From Rhizophagus irregularis (Eukaryota > Glomeromycota > Glomeromycetes > Glomerales > Glomeraceae): a stretch of DNA of 64,000 bases. Where the stretch lies: the NCBI RefSeq assembly GCF_026210795.1, contig NC_089459.1, positions 1,736,001 to 1,800,000 of the forward strand, in the 5' to 3' direction. The position numbers and the translations under genes were made by a program. Positions 1 through 11,530 of this stretch are shown piece by piece; position 1 is the stretch's first letter; each line of letters opens with the position of its first letter. The notes beneath the pieces are model-generated. The model was not told the DNA's origin and searched no databases. It saw nothing but the letters and a program-made list of their open reading frames with translations.

Positions 1-2640
1 AAAATTTTGGTAAATTATTCCAAAATATATATTTTTTTTTTCTTAGTTTATTACTTTGACAAAACATCTATTAACAATTTTATTTTTATTCTTTTTAGAC
101 AGTTCTTTTCCTTTGGGTATTTGGACATGTAGGAAATTCGGCAAGTAAATTTTTAATTTTCTGTAAATAATTTTTTTAAAAAATGTCTAACATTTCTTTT
201 TTATAGGTGACAAGTTTTTCAGATATTAGGATTAAAGCTCCGAACAGTTCGGGCTAAACCGGGGAACCGATCCGAAACCAGCTCAAAATTCGGTTCGGTT
301 CGGTTCGGGTATTAGAACCGAAAAACCGGCGGTTCAGTTCGGTTTAATCCGATTTTTTATAAAAATGTGAAAAATCGAATAGCTGGCCATCTAGTGATCG
401 TACAAAGTCGAGCCATATATCATTGGATTCCTCTCGACGAGACGCGTCGAATGGTGGTAAGATCATGTCTCTAGCATCGATAGATCACACGTCAACCCAC
501 GCTAAATGATTTATAAATAATTTGAATTAGCAAGATATCTATCGGTGCTAGAGACATGATCTTAGCACCATTCGACGCGTCTCAGTGAGACGAATCCAAT
601 TAATATAAATTCGTTCGTGTACGACCACTGGATGGCGAATAATATCAAGTTTCGCATTTTTTTAAAATTTTCGAGCGTTAAAAATTAAAAATTCCGATAC
701 ATGAATTTATTCGTCGTCCAATGGTCATACAAATATGTATTAGGACTCATTGGATTCGTCTCGATGAGACGAGTCGAATGGTGGTAAGATCACGTCTCTA
801 GCATCGATAGATAGCATGCTAATGCCATTTTTTTATAAATTATTTAGCGTGAATTAACTTACGATCTATTAATGCTAGAGACATGATCTCACCACCATTC
901 GACTCGTCTCATCGAGACGAATCCAATGAGTCCTAATACATATTTGTACGACCATTGGACGACGAATAAATTCATGTATCGGAATTTTTAATTTTTAACG
1001 CTCGAAAATTTTAAAAAAATGCGAAACTTGATATTATTCGCCATCTAGTAGTCGTACACAAACGAATTTATATTCATTGGATTCGTCTCACTGAGACGCG
1101 TCGAATGACGCTAAGATCATATCTCTAGCACCGATAGATATCTTGCTAATTCAAATTATTTATAAATCATTTAGCGTGGGTTGACGTGTGATCTATCGAT
1201 GCTAGAGACATGATCTTACCACCATTCGACGCGTCTCGTCGAGACGAATCCAATGATATATGGCTCGACTTTATATGACCACTAGATGGCCGGCTATTCG
1301 ATTTTTCGCATTTTTATAAAAATCGGATTAAACCGAACCGAACCACCAGTTTTTCAGTTCGGTTCTTACGGATTTCGGCTCTAATCCGAACCGTCTATAA
1401 TCCGGACCAAACCGACCCGTTCGGAGCTTTAATTAGAATGCATAGAATCATGGAATTTTAGTAGGTATCTCAACAAGCTTTCTTGAATTTTAATTTTAAT
1501 GAAACTTAACTACCGTTTCATTTTTTATTCTTTTTTTAGACAGCCAATTTTTTAAATCTTTGGATGTGTGGATTTTAGTAGGAAGAGCTAGAGAAGAATT
1601 TTAATCTATTTTAGCAAAATGTTTACTAGCGTTTTGTTTTGTTTTCTTTTTTAAAGCTAAAAACAAATTTTAGATAGGTTTTTAGAATCATTTCGAAAAT
1701 TTCTTAAAAAAACTTTTTTAATTTATTTTAATTTTTTTGTAGAAATCTAATCCCAAAATAGATACTAAAATCTAGGTGAGCTTTTGAATTACCTTTGAAA
1801 ACTATTAAAAAAAGTTTTTTAAATATATTAATATTAACTGGATTTTTTTTCTTTTTATAGATATCTGACTTCAAGAATTTAAGTAAGTTTTCATTCAAAA
1901 ATTTTCTTTTGAAAAGATGAAACGTTATTGATATTTCTCCTTTTTCTTTTTTGTAGAACCTTAACCAGCTTTTTGAATAAATTTTGAAGGAATATAAACT
2001 TTGAAATTTTATTTTGTTAAGAAACGTTAACTATATAAATGTTTTGATTTATTCTTTTTTTTGGATTCTTGGATATGTAGATTTTTTATAGGGAATTCCA
2101 AAGAGTTGTTTTTTATTTTTTTTTGAAATGTTTTACTAACTCTTTTTTTTTTAAGCTAACGGGTTTTTGGATGTATAAAATTTTAGTAAGTTATTCCAAA
2201 ATATACATTTCTGGATACGTAAAATTTTGGTAAGTGAATCCAAAATTTTTTTGAATTTGTTTTTTTAGCAAAGCATTTTACTAACATTTTAATTTTTCTT
2301 TATTTTTTTAGGGTTAGGACCAATTTTGAAGCATTGAATCTAATTTTGTAGATGTTCCTGTTCTGACAGATTTCTAGGTGAATTTTTGAAAAAACTTTGA
2401 AAATAATTTAAAGAAAACAAAGGAAAAGTTTTTTTTTTTTAGACGTATACTAACTTTTTTTAATTTCATAAAAACTTCAAAAAAACTGTATACTTTGTAA
2501 GTTTTCATTTTGAAAATATTACATTTTTAAAAAAAGGTATTGTACTAACTTTTTTCTATTTTATAGGAATCCAGTTCCAATTTTGAAGTACTGGCAAGTT
2601 TTCGCTTCAAAATATTAACTTTTTTTATTTTTAGTTCCTA
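1..2640 (+). repeat. Diverged tandem array of exon-like and intron-like blocks (array I)
   Basis: Repeated blocks of about 100 bp, each with a GTAAGT/GTAAAT-like donor, a CTAAC/CTAAT-like branch motif, a T-rich tract and a TAG acceptor. A clear example is the 62-nt intron-like block 145-206, where AAATG (181-185) and CATTT (191-195) flank TCTAA. Exon-like pieces share a 'GGATRTGTA..TTTTAGTAGG' theme, for example near 120, 1562, 2065, 2167 and 2213. Less regular than the array at 9.2-10.5 kb. Interrupted by a foldback element at 234-1430 and continues off the left edge. No coding potential is recognised. Splicing is inferred from motifs only. Confidence 0.6.
234..1430. mobile_element. Foldback element, AAAGCTCCG family, 1197 bp
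   Basis: Nearly the whole element is an inverted repeat: it begins AAAGCTCCGAACAG and ends CGTTCGGAGCTTT, and the arms stay complementary deep into the interior (for example 'GATTCGTCTC..GAGACGAATCC' modules). Flanks TATTAGGATT (224-233) and AATTAGAATG (1431-1440) match at 7 of 10 positions and look like an eroded 9-10 bp target duplication. No ORF. Such target duplications and long terminal repeats suit Mutator-like elements, but family assignment is inference. Inserted into array I. Confidence 0.8.
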
Positions 2641-3609
2641 TTATATTGCTATGTAATTAATTATAGTATTATGTAAAGATTACATGATAATACAATTAAT
2701 AAAAAAACTATTACAAATACATTGTAAAGCTATTATGTAAATAATTACTGAATTAATAAATATTTATTTCAAATCCATTTCAAATGTATTACAAAACAAT
2801 TTCAACATTGTTGAGACGAAATTATAAACCAGATAACATGGTTGTAATGCATAACAAAATGTTCTTGTAAAGCTTTTGTAAGGCATTCAGAAATACTAAA
2901 AATATATATCAAAAAAAATATCATTTTTAGTAAAGAATCTGTATTTGCTAAAGTTTTAAAGATAAAAAATGAATTACTTCATAAAGTTAAATCACATTAT
3001 TTCAATAACCAGTAAACAGAATTTAATTATTTATGATTCAATGAATTCATATTATCAAGATGCATCTAATTACAGTGTTTTTATATCTCTAAATTTGATG
3101 GATCAGATGTTATTCTCAACAGTAAAATGCAAATAATTTATTATTCACTTTTAAAAATTTGACATATACAAATTTCAAAACATTTTCTTCTCTATTGAAC
3201 TTATTAGAAAAATGAAATATGATTCATTAGATTTGTCTTGTTAAGATATATGGTATCTATTATTTTCATGTCTCTAGAATTGATAAATCAAAAGTTATTT
3301 ACATTTTACTATTTTTAGACATTTAGCAATAACTTCTAATCTATTGAACTTACAGATTTGAAAATACTGCGGTTAGATGCATCTCAATTAGACGAATTCA
3401 ATAAATCATAAATCATAAATCATTAAATTCTGATCACTGGACGCTAAAATAACGTGATTTAATAGTCATTTTTTAGAGGTGTCTGTATACTTTTAACAGG
3501 TGAGTGTATATGCTAAAAATGATAAAAAGTTAAAAAAAAAAAGAAAATAAGTCCTGTGATTACCAAACATTGAAGATAGGGCCTTTCTGGCTAAAATGAT
3601 CCATTACTA
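2641..3609. other. AT-rich intergenic sequence
   Basis: No gene seen. Around 3060-3420 are decayed motifs (GATGCATCTAATTA, ATGTCTCTAGAATTGATAAATCA) resembling the inside of the foldback element at 234-1430, so this may be an old relic of the same family. Confidence 0.35.
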
Positions 3610-4085
3610 AATGAAGTCTACCTATGAAGTCAAACGACTTTACAGAAACTTTAAGTTTTCAAGTGATATCATTTCGATATCATTTTGATATTATTTCAAT
3701 ATAGATTTAATATCGATACGATATCAAAATAAAGTATTATCGTTTTGATATCATTTCAATATTAAATCTATATCGAAATGATATCGAAATGATAATAGAA
3801 ATGACATTGAAACAACATCTTTAAGTTTAATTTAAAGATATCATTTCGATATCATTTTAATTATCATTTCGATATCATTTCGATATAGATTTAATATTGA
3901 AATGATATCAAAACGATAATACTTTATTTCGATATCGTATCGATATTAAATCTATATCGAAATAATATCGAAATAATATCGAAATGATACCGTTAAGATA
4001 AACTTAACAATATCGATTCTATATTGATTAAAAATGTTAAGTTTCTGTAAAGGATCATTTGACAGTACATATGTAAGATACTACT
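3610..4085. repeat. Palindromic element rich in GATATCATTTCGATAT
   Basis: The left arm (GTCAAACGACTTTACAGAAACTT..) is the reverse complement of the right arm (..GTTTCTGTAAAGGATCATTTGAC). The inside is a dense alternation of ATTTCGATAT and ATATCGAAAT, so the whole can fold back at several levels. No ORF. No convincing target duplication was found. Confidence 0.6.
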
Positions 4086-4648
4086 GGTATGACGAGTGAT
4101 TTGTAGTTTAATTATATTAGAGTAGTTATTAGGAAATTTTACTTTGTATATATTTTCTTTATTTTTTACTTTAATAAAACTGCAAATGCACTGCGAAAAA
4201 AAACAAAAACAAAAACAAAAACATCTTATTTTATTTTTGTCTTTAGTACTAAACGTTTAGAGAAATTTACCATAAGTGAATAACAGTAAATTTATTTTTT
4301 TATTAGAGTATACATTTTTCAGATCAGTAAAAAGGCTGATTTTACTAAATAAATATTCTTCATATTATATAAATAATATTAAATATAGCTAATAAAAGAA
4401 CTGTTTTTAAAGTTAAGTATAAATTTTTTAACTTCAAATAAATTAACAAAAGTATTTTCTTTTTACAAAAATGAATATTTTTTCATATAAAATTATTAAA
4501 AAAACTGAAAAAATTTTCATGAAAAAATGGACATATATTAAATTTAATATTTAATATAATAATATTTTGATATTATAATTTATAAATTAAAAATTTTTTA
4601 ATTATTTGAAAATAAATCAATTTTTATATTAATTAATTTTATATATTT
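4086..4648. other. AT-rich intergenic sequence
   Basis: No gene or recognisable element; a short (AAAAAC)n run near 4198-4220 and long A/T runs. Confidence 0.3.
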
Positions 4649-5898
4649 AAAGCTCTAATCGGATTGGTCCTAATCTGACAACCCAGACCAAAAATTCGGA
4701 TTGGTCCAGTCTGGGTTGATGCTTCAACCCAGACCAAAATATTTGGTCCAGTCTGATCCGGTTTCAGATTATAAATCTAACCCAGACTGAATTAAACGGG
4801 TTAGGACCAGACCAGACCGATAAATATTTTTGCAATGTTTTATATTAAAACTGTTGCAATTATTTAATTATTAAATAAAAAAATGTTGCATAACGTTTTT
4901 TTTAACATATTATTATAAAAAAATGTTTGCACAACATTTTTTAAATAAATATGAAGAAAAAACATTGCGAACTGTTTTTTCTTAGTATATTTAATTAAAA
5001 AAAATGTTTGCGCAATGTGTTTTTTTAATTAACTTAACGAAAAAATGTTGCATAATGTTTTTTTTAATATATTATTATAAAAAAATGTTTGCACAACGTT
5101 TTTTTAATTAATTTAAAAAAAAAATGTTGCGAAACATTTTTTCTTAGTATATTTAATTAAAAAAACGTTTGCACAATATTTTTTAATTAATTTAACGAAA
5201 AAACGTTGCGTAATGTTTTTTTTAATATATTATTATAAAAAAACGTTTGTGCAACATTTTTTTAATTAATTTAAAGAAAAAATGTTGCGAAACATTTTTT
5301 CTTAGTATATTTAATTAAAAAAACGTTTGTGCAATGTTTTTTTAATTAACTTACCGAAAAAACGTTGCGTAATATTTTTTTTAATATATTATTATAAAAA
5401 AACATTTGCGCAATATTTTTTAATTAATTTAAAGAAAAAATGTTGCGAAACATTTTTTCTTAGTATATTTAATTAAAAAAACGTTTGCGCAACATTTTTT
5501 TAATTAACTTAACAAAAAAACGTTGTGTAATATTTTTTTAATATATTATTATAAAAAAATGTTTGCGCAATATTTTTTTAATTAATTTAAAGAAAAAACG
5601 TTGCAAAACGTTTTTTCTTAGTATATTTAATTAAAAAAACGTTTTCGCAACATTTTTTTAATTAACTTAACGAAAAAATGTTGTGAAACGTTTTTCTAAG
5701 TAATTATAATTAAAAAAACATTTTCGCAACGTTTTTTATTATAGGACCAGACCGGACTAGACCAAAATAACTGGTCTGATTCAGTCTAGTCCCAGATTCT
5801 CCTTTTAATATAAACCGGACTGGACTGAAATGAACTAATTTTTGGTCTGATCCCAGATTACTTTCCAACCCAGACCAATCCGGACCATTTAGAGCTTT
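4649..5898. mobile_element. Foldback element, AAAGCTCTA family, with internal 158-bp tandem repeat
   Basis: Ends are AAAGCTCTAATCGGATTGGT and ATTTAGAGCTTT, with several hundred bases of related 'CCAGACC' inverted repeat behind them. Flanks TTATATATTT (4639-4648) and ATATATATTT (5899-5908) match at 9 of 10 positions. The interior holds about five copies of a 155-161 bp tandem unit, marked by ATATTATTATAAA at about 4908, 5069, 5227, 5386 and 5541, in which AAAACGTTTGCGCAAC-like palindromes recur. Noncoding. Confidence 0.75.
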
Positions 5899-7246
5899 AT
5901 ATATATTTATATAGTATAATAGTAGTATAATATATATAAATAAAAGTATTATTTATTTATTTATTAAACTTATAAATTTTAATAAAAATATTTTAAATAA
6001 ATTTTTTAAAAATTTCTAAATACAATTTATTTGAAATTATTTTTTTAAAATTTATTTTCAAATATAAATTCATTTCATTATAATTAAAAACATTTTTTTT
6101 TATTTAAATTATTCATTAAAAATAATTTTATATAATAAAATAAAATATTTTATAAAAACACTATTAAATATTACTTAATATTACTTTAATATAAAAGTTT
6201 ATTTTTTTCCTTTCAGGTAAGATATATTATATATATAATTTCTTATATAATATTATGTGTAATTTAAGATCTTTAGTTACCTCTTCTTTCCTTAAAATAT
6301 TAGATAATATTTGACAGTATTCTAATAGTATTTTATTTAATTAACAAATATACCTAAAAAATTATATTATATTAAAAAATATTTTTTATAAATATTTAAT
6401 AAATACGTAAACTAATTATTATAAATGAAATATCAATTCTTATAAAGGTAATTAATTTAAAAAAATTAAAAAATATATTTATAATTTCTTTTTATTTAAT
6501 AAAAAAATTTAAGAATTTTTTTAACTATCATTAGAGGTTAATAATCACTAGTAACTGAAATTATAATAATTAACAAAATATAATACCAGTAAAAATTGAT
6601 AATTTTGGCCAATAGTAATAATCACTTTAAAATAAAAAAATAAAACTTAATATTTTTTTTTTAAATTTAGTATTAATTTAACTATTACTTTTTTAATTTT
6701 ATATAAGAAATTATTAATATTAATAAAATTTTTAATATTTATAATCAGAAATTCAGTTATCATATAAACCATTTTTTTATAAAGAATAAAAATTTTTATT
6801 TTTATAAATAATAATTAATAATAACATCAACAACACTTAAATATACTTGAAAAAAACATAAAAAGTACTTTGCAACATTATAGAAGAAAAATTTGTTTTT
6901 TTTTTAAAATAATTTTTAAACGTTTTACTAAGACCAGCATTATAGGTATAAGCTAAATTTTACAAGATTGTTTTGATTCTGAGATACTAAACTATTTGTC
7001 TAAAAACCTCTTTGAAGCTTTAAACTTTAATTGAAAGATATATGAAAACTAAAGCTGCTGATGTAACTAGTTTTATAAACCTTGTATTCATTTTCTTGAA
7101 GTTTTTGACATACTTGAACTTTTTTTAAGTAAAAAACTCAAAATTTTGAAGAAAAAGTCATTTGACTCCAATACATCAACAAAATCCACCAATTAAAAGG
7201 TTACACTTCTGTATTCATCAACTTCAAATATAAAAATTTTAGAAGA
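5899..7246. other. Very AT-rich sequence without genes
   Basis: Long A/T runs and stops in all frames; nothing recognised. Confidence 0.35.
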
Positions 7247-7256
7247 CATCATGTAT

Positions 7257-7499
7257 AAGGTTGCCTGCCTAAACCTCTCCAAAATTTTACAATTAGTTTC
7301 TCCAAGATTTTACTATAGTTTTATTATAGTTTCAGCAAGGTTTTGGCAGTTTCAATACTTATAATAAGTTTTGTCAGGTTTTGCTTTTCTCCAGAGTTTT
7401 GCCAACTTTTTAATAAGACTTTCATATAGTTTCAGCAAAGTTTCACTATTTTGGCATTTCGCCAACTTGCCAAAACCCCCTAGTTTCTTCAGCAACCTT
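7257..7499. mobile_element. Small foldback MITE, AAGGTTGC family
   Basis: Starts AAGGTTGCCTGCC and ends GCAACCTT. The interior is GCCAAAACTT/AGTTTCGGC-like inverted repeat. Flanks CATCATGTAT (7247-7256) and AATCATGCAT (7500-7509) match at 8 of 10 positions, indicating a target duplication of about 9-10 bp. Confidence 0.75.
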
Positions 7500-8131
7500 A
7501 ATCATGCATCAATTACAGAATATGCTTATTGAAACATAAACAAAACTCCTGGATGCTAAAGTTGTGCTATCTATTCTAAAAGAAAAAAACCGCATGATAA
7601 CTTTTGCTGATATTATAAAATGAAAGCCTGATGATGATAATTAGCTAAATTCATTTATTTCTATTAGACATAAATGACTAATGAAAAAATTCTACTTTAA
7701 AAAATCCTATTAGTAAATGTAATAAGTTTAGGAAATCTGATAAAAAGCATAAATTTTAACAACATACACTTAAAAAGATGATTTCAATTACAATAATTGG
7801 ATATGAGCCAATATTTAAGGATAATATTTACAAAATAGTTGTTTATGATATCCCTTTCAAATGGACTCAAATTGAAATACTTAATTACTTTAAGGCTTAG
7901 GGTAATAATGTTTTGACTATGAAGTTGAAGAGGCAAAAGAAATACTTTGCTTTTTTTTAAATTCAGATGTTTATTGAATAAAATAGTATAAAATCACATG
8001 AATATCATATGAATTAACACATTTTTCAAATGATTTTTTTTTAGGGTTTTTTATAGGGTACTATAACCACTGGTCGAAATCAAAACTTTTGACTGTTAAA
8101 AGCTTTTGGCATAATTTTTGCTGATTGGTCT

Positions 8132-8817
8132 AAGGTTGCCTGCTGAAACTAAAAAGGAAATTCCGAAAGGTTTCGGCCAATCAAATCAAATGCCGAAAAT
8201 GCCGAAATTAGGCCGAAACTCGGTCTTAATTTTGGCCAAAATTAAAATTCGGCCGAAATTATGACATTGTGTCACGTGAAGTTACACAGATTTCCAAAAA
8301 AGGAAAATTTGTTTCCCAGTAAAATCGGAGAAATGTGTCGCACAAATATTACACAAAATTCCATAAATTGAAATTTACATGTCGATCATTATTCTGGCCA
8401 GAATTATAGTATTAATGTTGGCCAATAATTTCGGCCAAATTTTGGCTTTTCGGTAAAAGTTTCGGCATTGTATAATTTCGGCAAATTTACTTTTAATTGC
8501 CTAAACTAAGGTTGCTTGCCGAAACCTAGGGGTTTAGGCAAAATGGCGTTTCGCCGAAAAGTGAAATTCTGCCGAAACTATATTAAAGTTATATTAAAAA
8601 ACTGGCGAAACTTTGGAGAAAGGCGAAACTGCCGAAACTTATTATAAATGCCAAAACTGCCGAAACTCTGCCGAAACTATAATAAATCTATAGTAAAATT
8701 TTGACGAAACTAATCGTAGGATTTTGAAGAGGTTTAGACAAGCAACCTTAGCCTAAACTTTCGGTTTTAAAAAAGTTTCAGCCTTGGCCTAAACTATTTG
8801 ATTTCGGCAAGTAACCT
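8132..8817. mobile_element. AAGGTTGC-family element, itself interrupted
   Basis: Begins AAGGTTGCCTGC and ends GGCAAGTAACCTT, flanked by GATTGGTC on both sides (inside 8122-8131 and 8818-8827; 8 of 10 flanking positions identical). Its interior repeats GGCCGAAATT/AATTTCGGCC. A second family member sits at 8508-8749, so this element is the older of the two. Confidence 0.75.
8508..8749. mobile_element. AAGGTTGC-family MITE nested in another copy
   Basis: AAGGTTGCTTGCCG ... AAGCAACCTT, 242 bp, flanked by GCCTAAACT on both sides (9 of 10 positions identical over 8498-8507 and 8750-8759). The interior is a chain of GCCGAAACT motifs and their complements. Confidence 0.85.
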
Positions 8818-8929
8818 TAGATTGGTCATGTGATTCGTCACATTTTTTGACCAATAGCAAAAATCGGTAAAATCAATGAAAAAAAATCGACCAATAACTT
8901 TTTGGTCGATATTTTGTAATTATGTATCA

Positions 8930-9130
8930 CATGCATTACGCGATACTACTATATATTAATTTTATTTAAACTTTTTTTTCTCACTCCCCCCTTTCCACTC
9001 ACTTTACTTTTCCACACACTCCTTCGTTACCCTTTCGTCTTCCACTTTCTACTCACTCTTTCGTCTCCCTTTTCCTCTCACTTTTTCGTCTTTTTCTTTC
9101 CCTTTTCTTTCGTCCATTCCTCTTCCTTCT
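8930..9130 (+). promoter_or_regulatory. Possible promoter and pyrimidine-rich leader of array II
   Basis: ACTATATATTAA near 8949 could act as a TATA box. It is followed by a strongly C/T-biased stretch (about 8970-9125, TTTCCACTCACTTTAC-like) and then the first donor at 9171. The order TATA, pyrimidine tract, multi-intron body looks like a fungal transcription start region. No transcript evidence is available. Confidence 0.3.
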
Positions 9131-9170
9131 TTTTAGGTGTGACGCGCTTTCTTTTAGATACGGTATTTTG

Positions 9171-10467
9171 GTAAGTTTTTAATTTTTTTTATTTCTCTTA
9201 TTTTTGCCTTAATAAACTAATTTCAAATTTTTTTTTTTAGTTATTCGGCTTTTAGACACGTGAGTACTTCGGTAGGAGAGTTAGATTTTTTTAAAAATTT
9301 TATTTAACGAAACGTTTACTAACGTTTTCATTCTTTTTTTTTGTAGGTTCAAGACGCCCTTGAAGTATAATAGATATTAGGATTTAGGGCATGAATTGGT
9401 CGATGGTAAGTTTCGAAGTTGGGTTAATTTCAAAACTTTAAAAGAAATGATTTACTAATCGTTTCTTTCTTCTTTTTGTAGACTTTCACTTTGGGCTGAT
9501 AGATCGGGTAAGTTTCGAAATATTTCAAAACTTTTTGAGATTTTTTTTTATAAAAGAATTGGTTTGCTAACCATTTTTTATTTTTTTTGTAGGTTCTTCT
9601 TCGTACTATTATTGAGAAATAGACGTGTAAGTTTCAATGTGTGTTTCGAAACTTTATTTTTTATTATTATTAAAGAAACGGACTAACCGTTTTCTTTATT
9701 TTTTTTTTTGTAGGTTTCCATTAACGAATTAGGGTAAAGGGGGTAAGTTTCAAATATATTTTGAAACTTTGTGATTTTTTTTTATCGAAGTAATATTAAA
9801 CTAATTGTTTCTTCTTTTTTTTATAGATTTCCCTCTTCAGACTTTATTGAATAGACGGGTAAGTTTCAAATTTTTCGAAACTTCAAGTTTTTATTAAAGA
9901 AATGAATTAACTGTTTCTTTTTTTTATTTGTACTTTGTAGGTTTCCATTAACGAATTGGGGTAAGTTTCGATATTTCGAAACTTTATTTTTTTTTATCGA
10001 AGAAACATTAAACTAATTGTTTCTTCTTTTTTTTGTAGATTTTCCCCTTTGGACTTTTTATTGGATGGGTAAGTTTTAAATTTTTCGAAACTTCATTTTT
10101 TATTATTATTAAAGAAACGAACTAACCGTTTCTTTTTTTTTTGTAGGTTTCCATTATCGATTTGAGGGTAAGTTTTGAATATATTTCAAAACTTTGTGAT
10201 TTTTTTTTATCGAAGAAATATTAAACTAATTGTTTCTTCTTTTTTTTTATAGATTTCCTCTTCGGACTTTATTGGATGGGCAGGTAAGTTTCGAATTTTT
10301 CAAAACTTCAGTTTTTATTATTATTAAAGAAACGAACTTACCGTTTCTTTGCTTTTTTTTGTAGGTTTCCCCTTTGGATTTTATCAGATCGGGTAAATTT
10401 CTTTTGAAACTTCAATTTTTTTATTTAAAAAATAGGTTACTAACCGTTTCCTCCTTTTTTTTTGTAG
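9171..10467 (+). repeat. Tandem microexon/intron-like array II (14 intron-like blocks)
   Basis: Intron-like blocks: 9171-9240, 9260-9346, 9406-9481, 9508-9592, 9627-9713, 9743-9826, 9859-9940, 9961-10038, 10069-10146, 10168-10252, 10284-10364 and 10393-10467, all 70-87 nt, with GTAAGT-like donors, CTAAC/CTAAT motifs, T tracts and TAG acceptors (twelve are listed with exact ends; short related pieces flank them). Exon-like blocks are 19-59 nt and alternate between a GTTTCCATTAACGAATT type and an ATTTCCCTCTTCGGACTTT type, so the higher-order period is about 220 bp. Stops occur and no protein is recognised. A noncoding spliced RNA or a decayed gene built by duplication of an exon-intron unit are both possible. 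Confidence 0.7.
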
Positions 10468-11039
10468 GTTTTCTACAGATTTTTATCAGGTTAGGTGAGG
10501 ATGATGGATGGATGGTGAATGGTGAATGGTGTATATAGATGATAGATAGCTATATATTAATTTAATATGTAATTTTTAATAAAATGAATTAATAAAATTT
10601 AATTAATAAATTATTATAAAATTAAAATCAGTAATCAGTTAAATGTACAAAAATCGTTAATAAATTATTAGGTTTATTAACAATCGTCAATTTGATTTTA
10701 CTGATTTGTTGCCAATTTTACTGATCGATTTGTTAATAAGTGGTAGGCGTTATGGTGCAAATCGTTTATAAAATTAGTTGCCGATTTTTTTGGTACTGAT
10801 CGGCTAAGGTCAGACCAAATTTCGTCCAACATTCAGCAATTTAAAATTTTGCCAAAATGGACTATTCAGACCAGTGAACTACTATAGCTAGATTAAGATA
10901 AAATATTCTACTATCCTAAATTTATTTGTTATAAGGAGGAGTTCTATTGATATTTGAAATAAATAACATAAAGTTCATGAAGTTTTTTATTGTTATTATT
11001 AATACTTTAGTACATGATATTTACGTTATTTACTAGGAA

Positions 11040-11530
11040 ACAGAAATCGTTGTAAGTCCAGAGCAAAAGATTTTGTACAAAAATCCAAATATCTTTAAAA
11101 ATTCAATTTGTACAAAAAATCTGGCGTCTCTAAAAAAAATAAAAAATGAAATGTTAGAAACGTTTCTTTAAAGTTAAACAAATAAGAAAAGCCCTTCTTC
11201 ATAATTTACCTTTAAAAGTTCAGCATATACAAAAAACCTGTGTTCCTAGATAAAAAAAATAAAAATGAAACGTTAAAAATGTTTCTTTAAAGCAAAACAA
11301 ATAAAAAACAACTTACCAGTCAAGAAATCCAGAAACCCTAGAATAAAAGTAAGAAATGAAACGTTAAAAACGTTTCTTTAAAGTTAAACAAATAAAAAAC
11401 CCTCCACTTCCTAATTTACCTTTAAAGTCCAGTATGTACAAGAAATCCAGAAACCCTAGAAAAAGAATAAGAAATAAATCAAAAACATTCCTTTGAAGTC
11501 AATTAAAAAAAATATACTCACTAAACGAAA
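11040..11530 (-). repeat. Short exon/intron-like array on the minus strand
   Basis: On the minus strand, units read acceptor CTAG, exon-like GGTTTCTGGATTTCTTG, donor GTAAAT or GTAAGT, then AAAGAAACGTTTTTAACG and a T tract. About four units are seen. The stem GAAACG / CGTTTC around TTTTAAC matches that of array II. Overall sequence is otherwise diverged from the plus-strand arrays. Confidence 0.5.

Larger units (their letters stand above)
8068..10876 (+). mobile_element. 2.8 kb element with CACTGGTC ends carrying an exon/intron-like array
   Basis: The left end CACTGGTCGAAATC and the right end (reverse complement CACTGGTCTGAATAG) form a short terminal inverted repeat, flanked by AAC on both sides (8065-8067, 10877-10879). 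CACTR ends plus a 3-bp duplication are typical of the CACTA (CMC/EnSpm) superfamily; the assignment here is inference because no transposase is present. GACCAATA/TTGGTCGA subterminal repeats lie at 8840-8920. Inside are a nested AAGGTTGC element and array II. Confidence 0.55.

Noticed and set aside
4860-5720. Regularly spaced short repeats resembling a CRISPR array
   Set aside because: The repeats are AT-rich palindromic units of one 158-bp satellite inside a foldback element, with no unique spacers, and this is a fungal genome.
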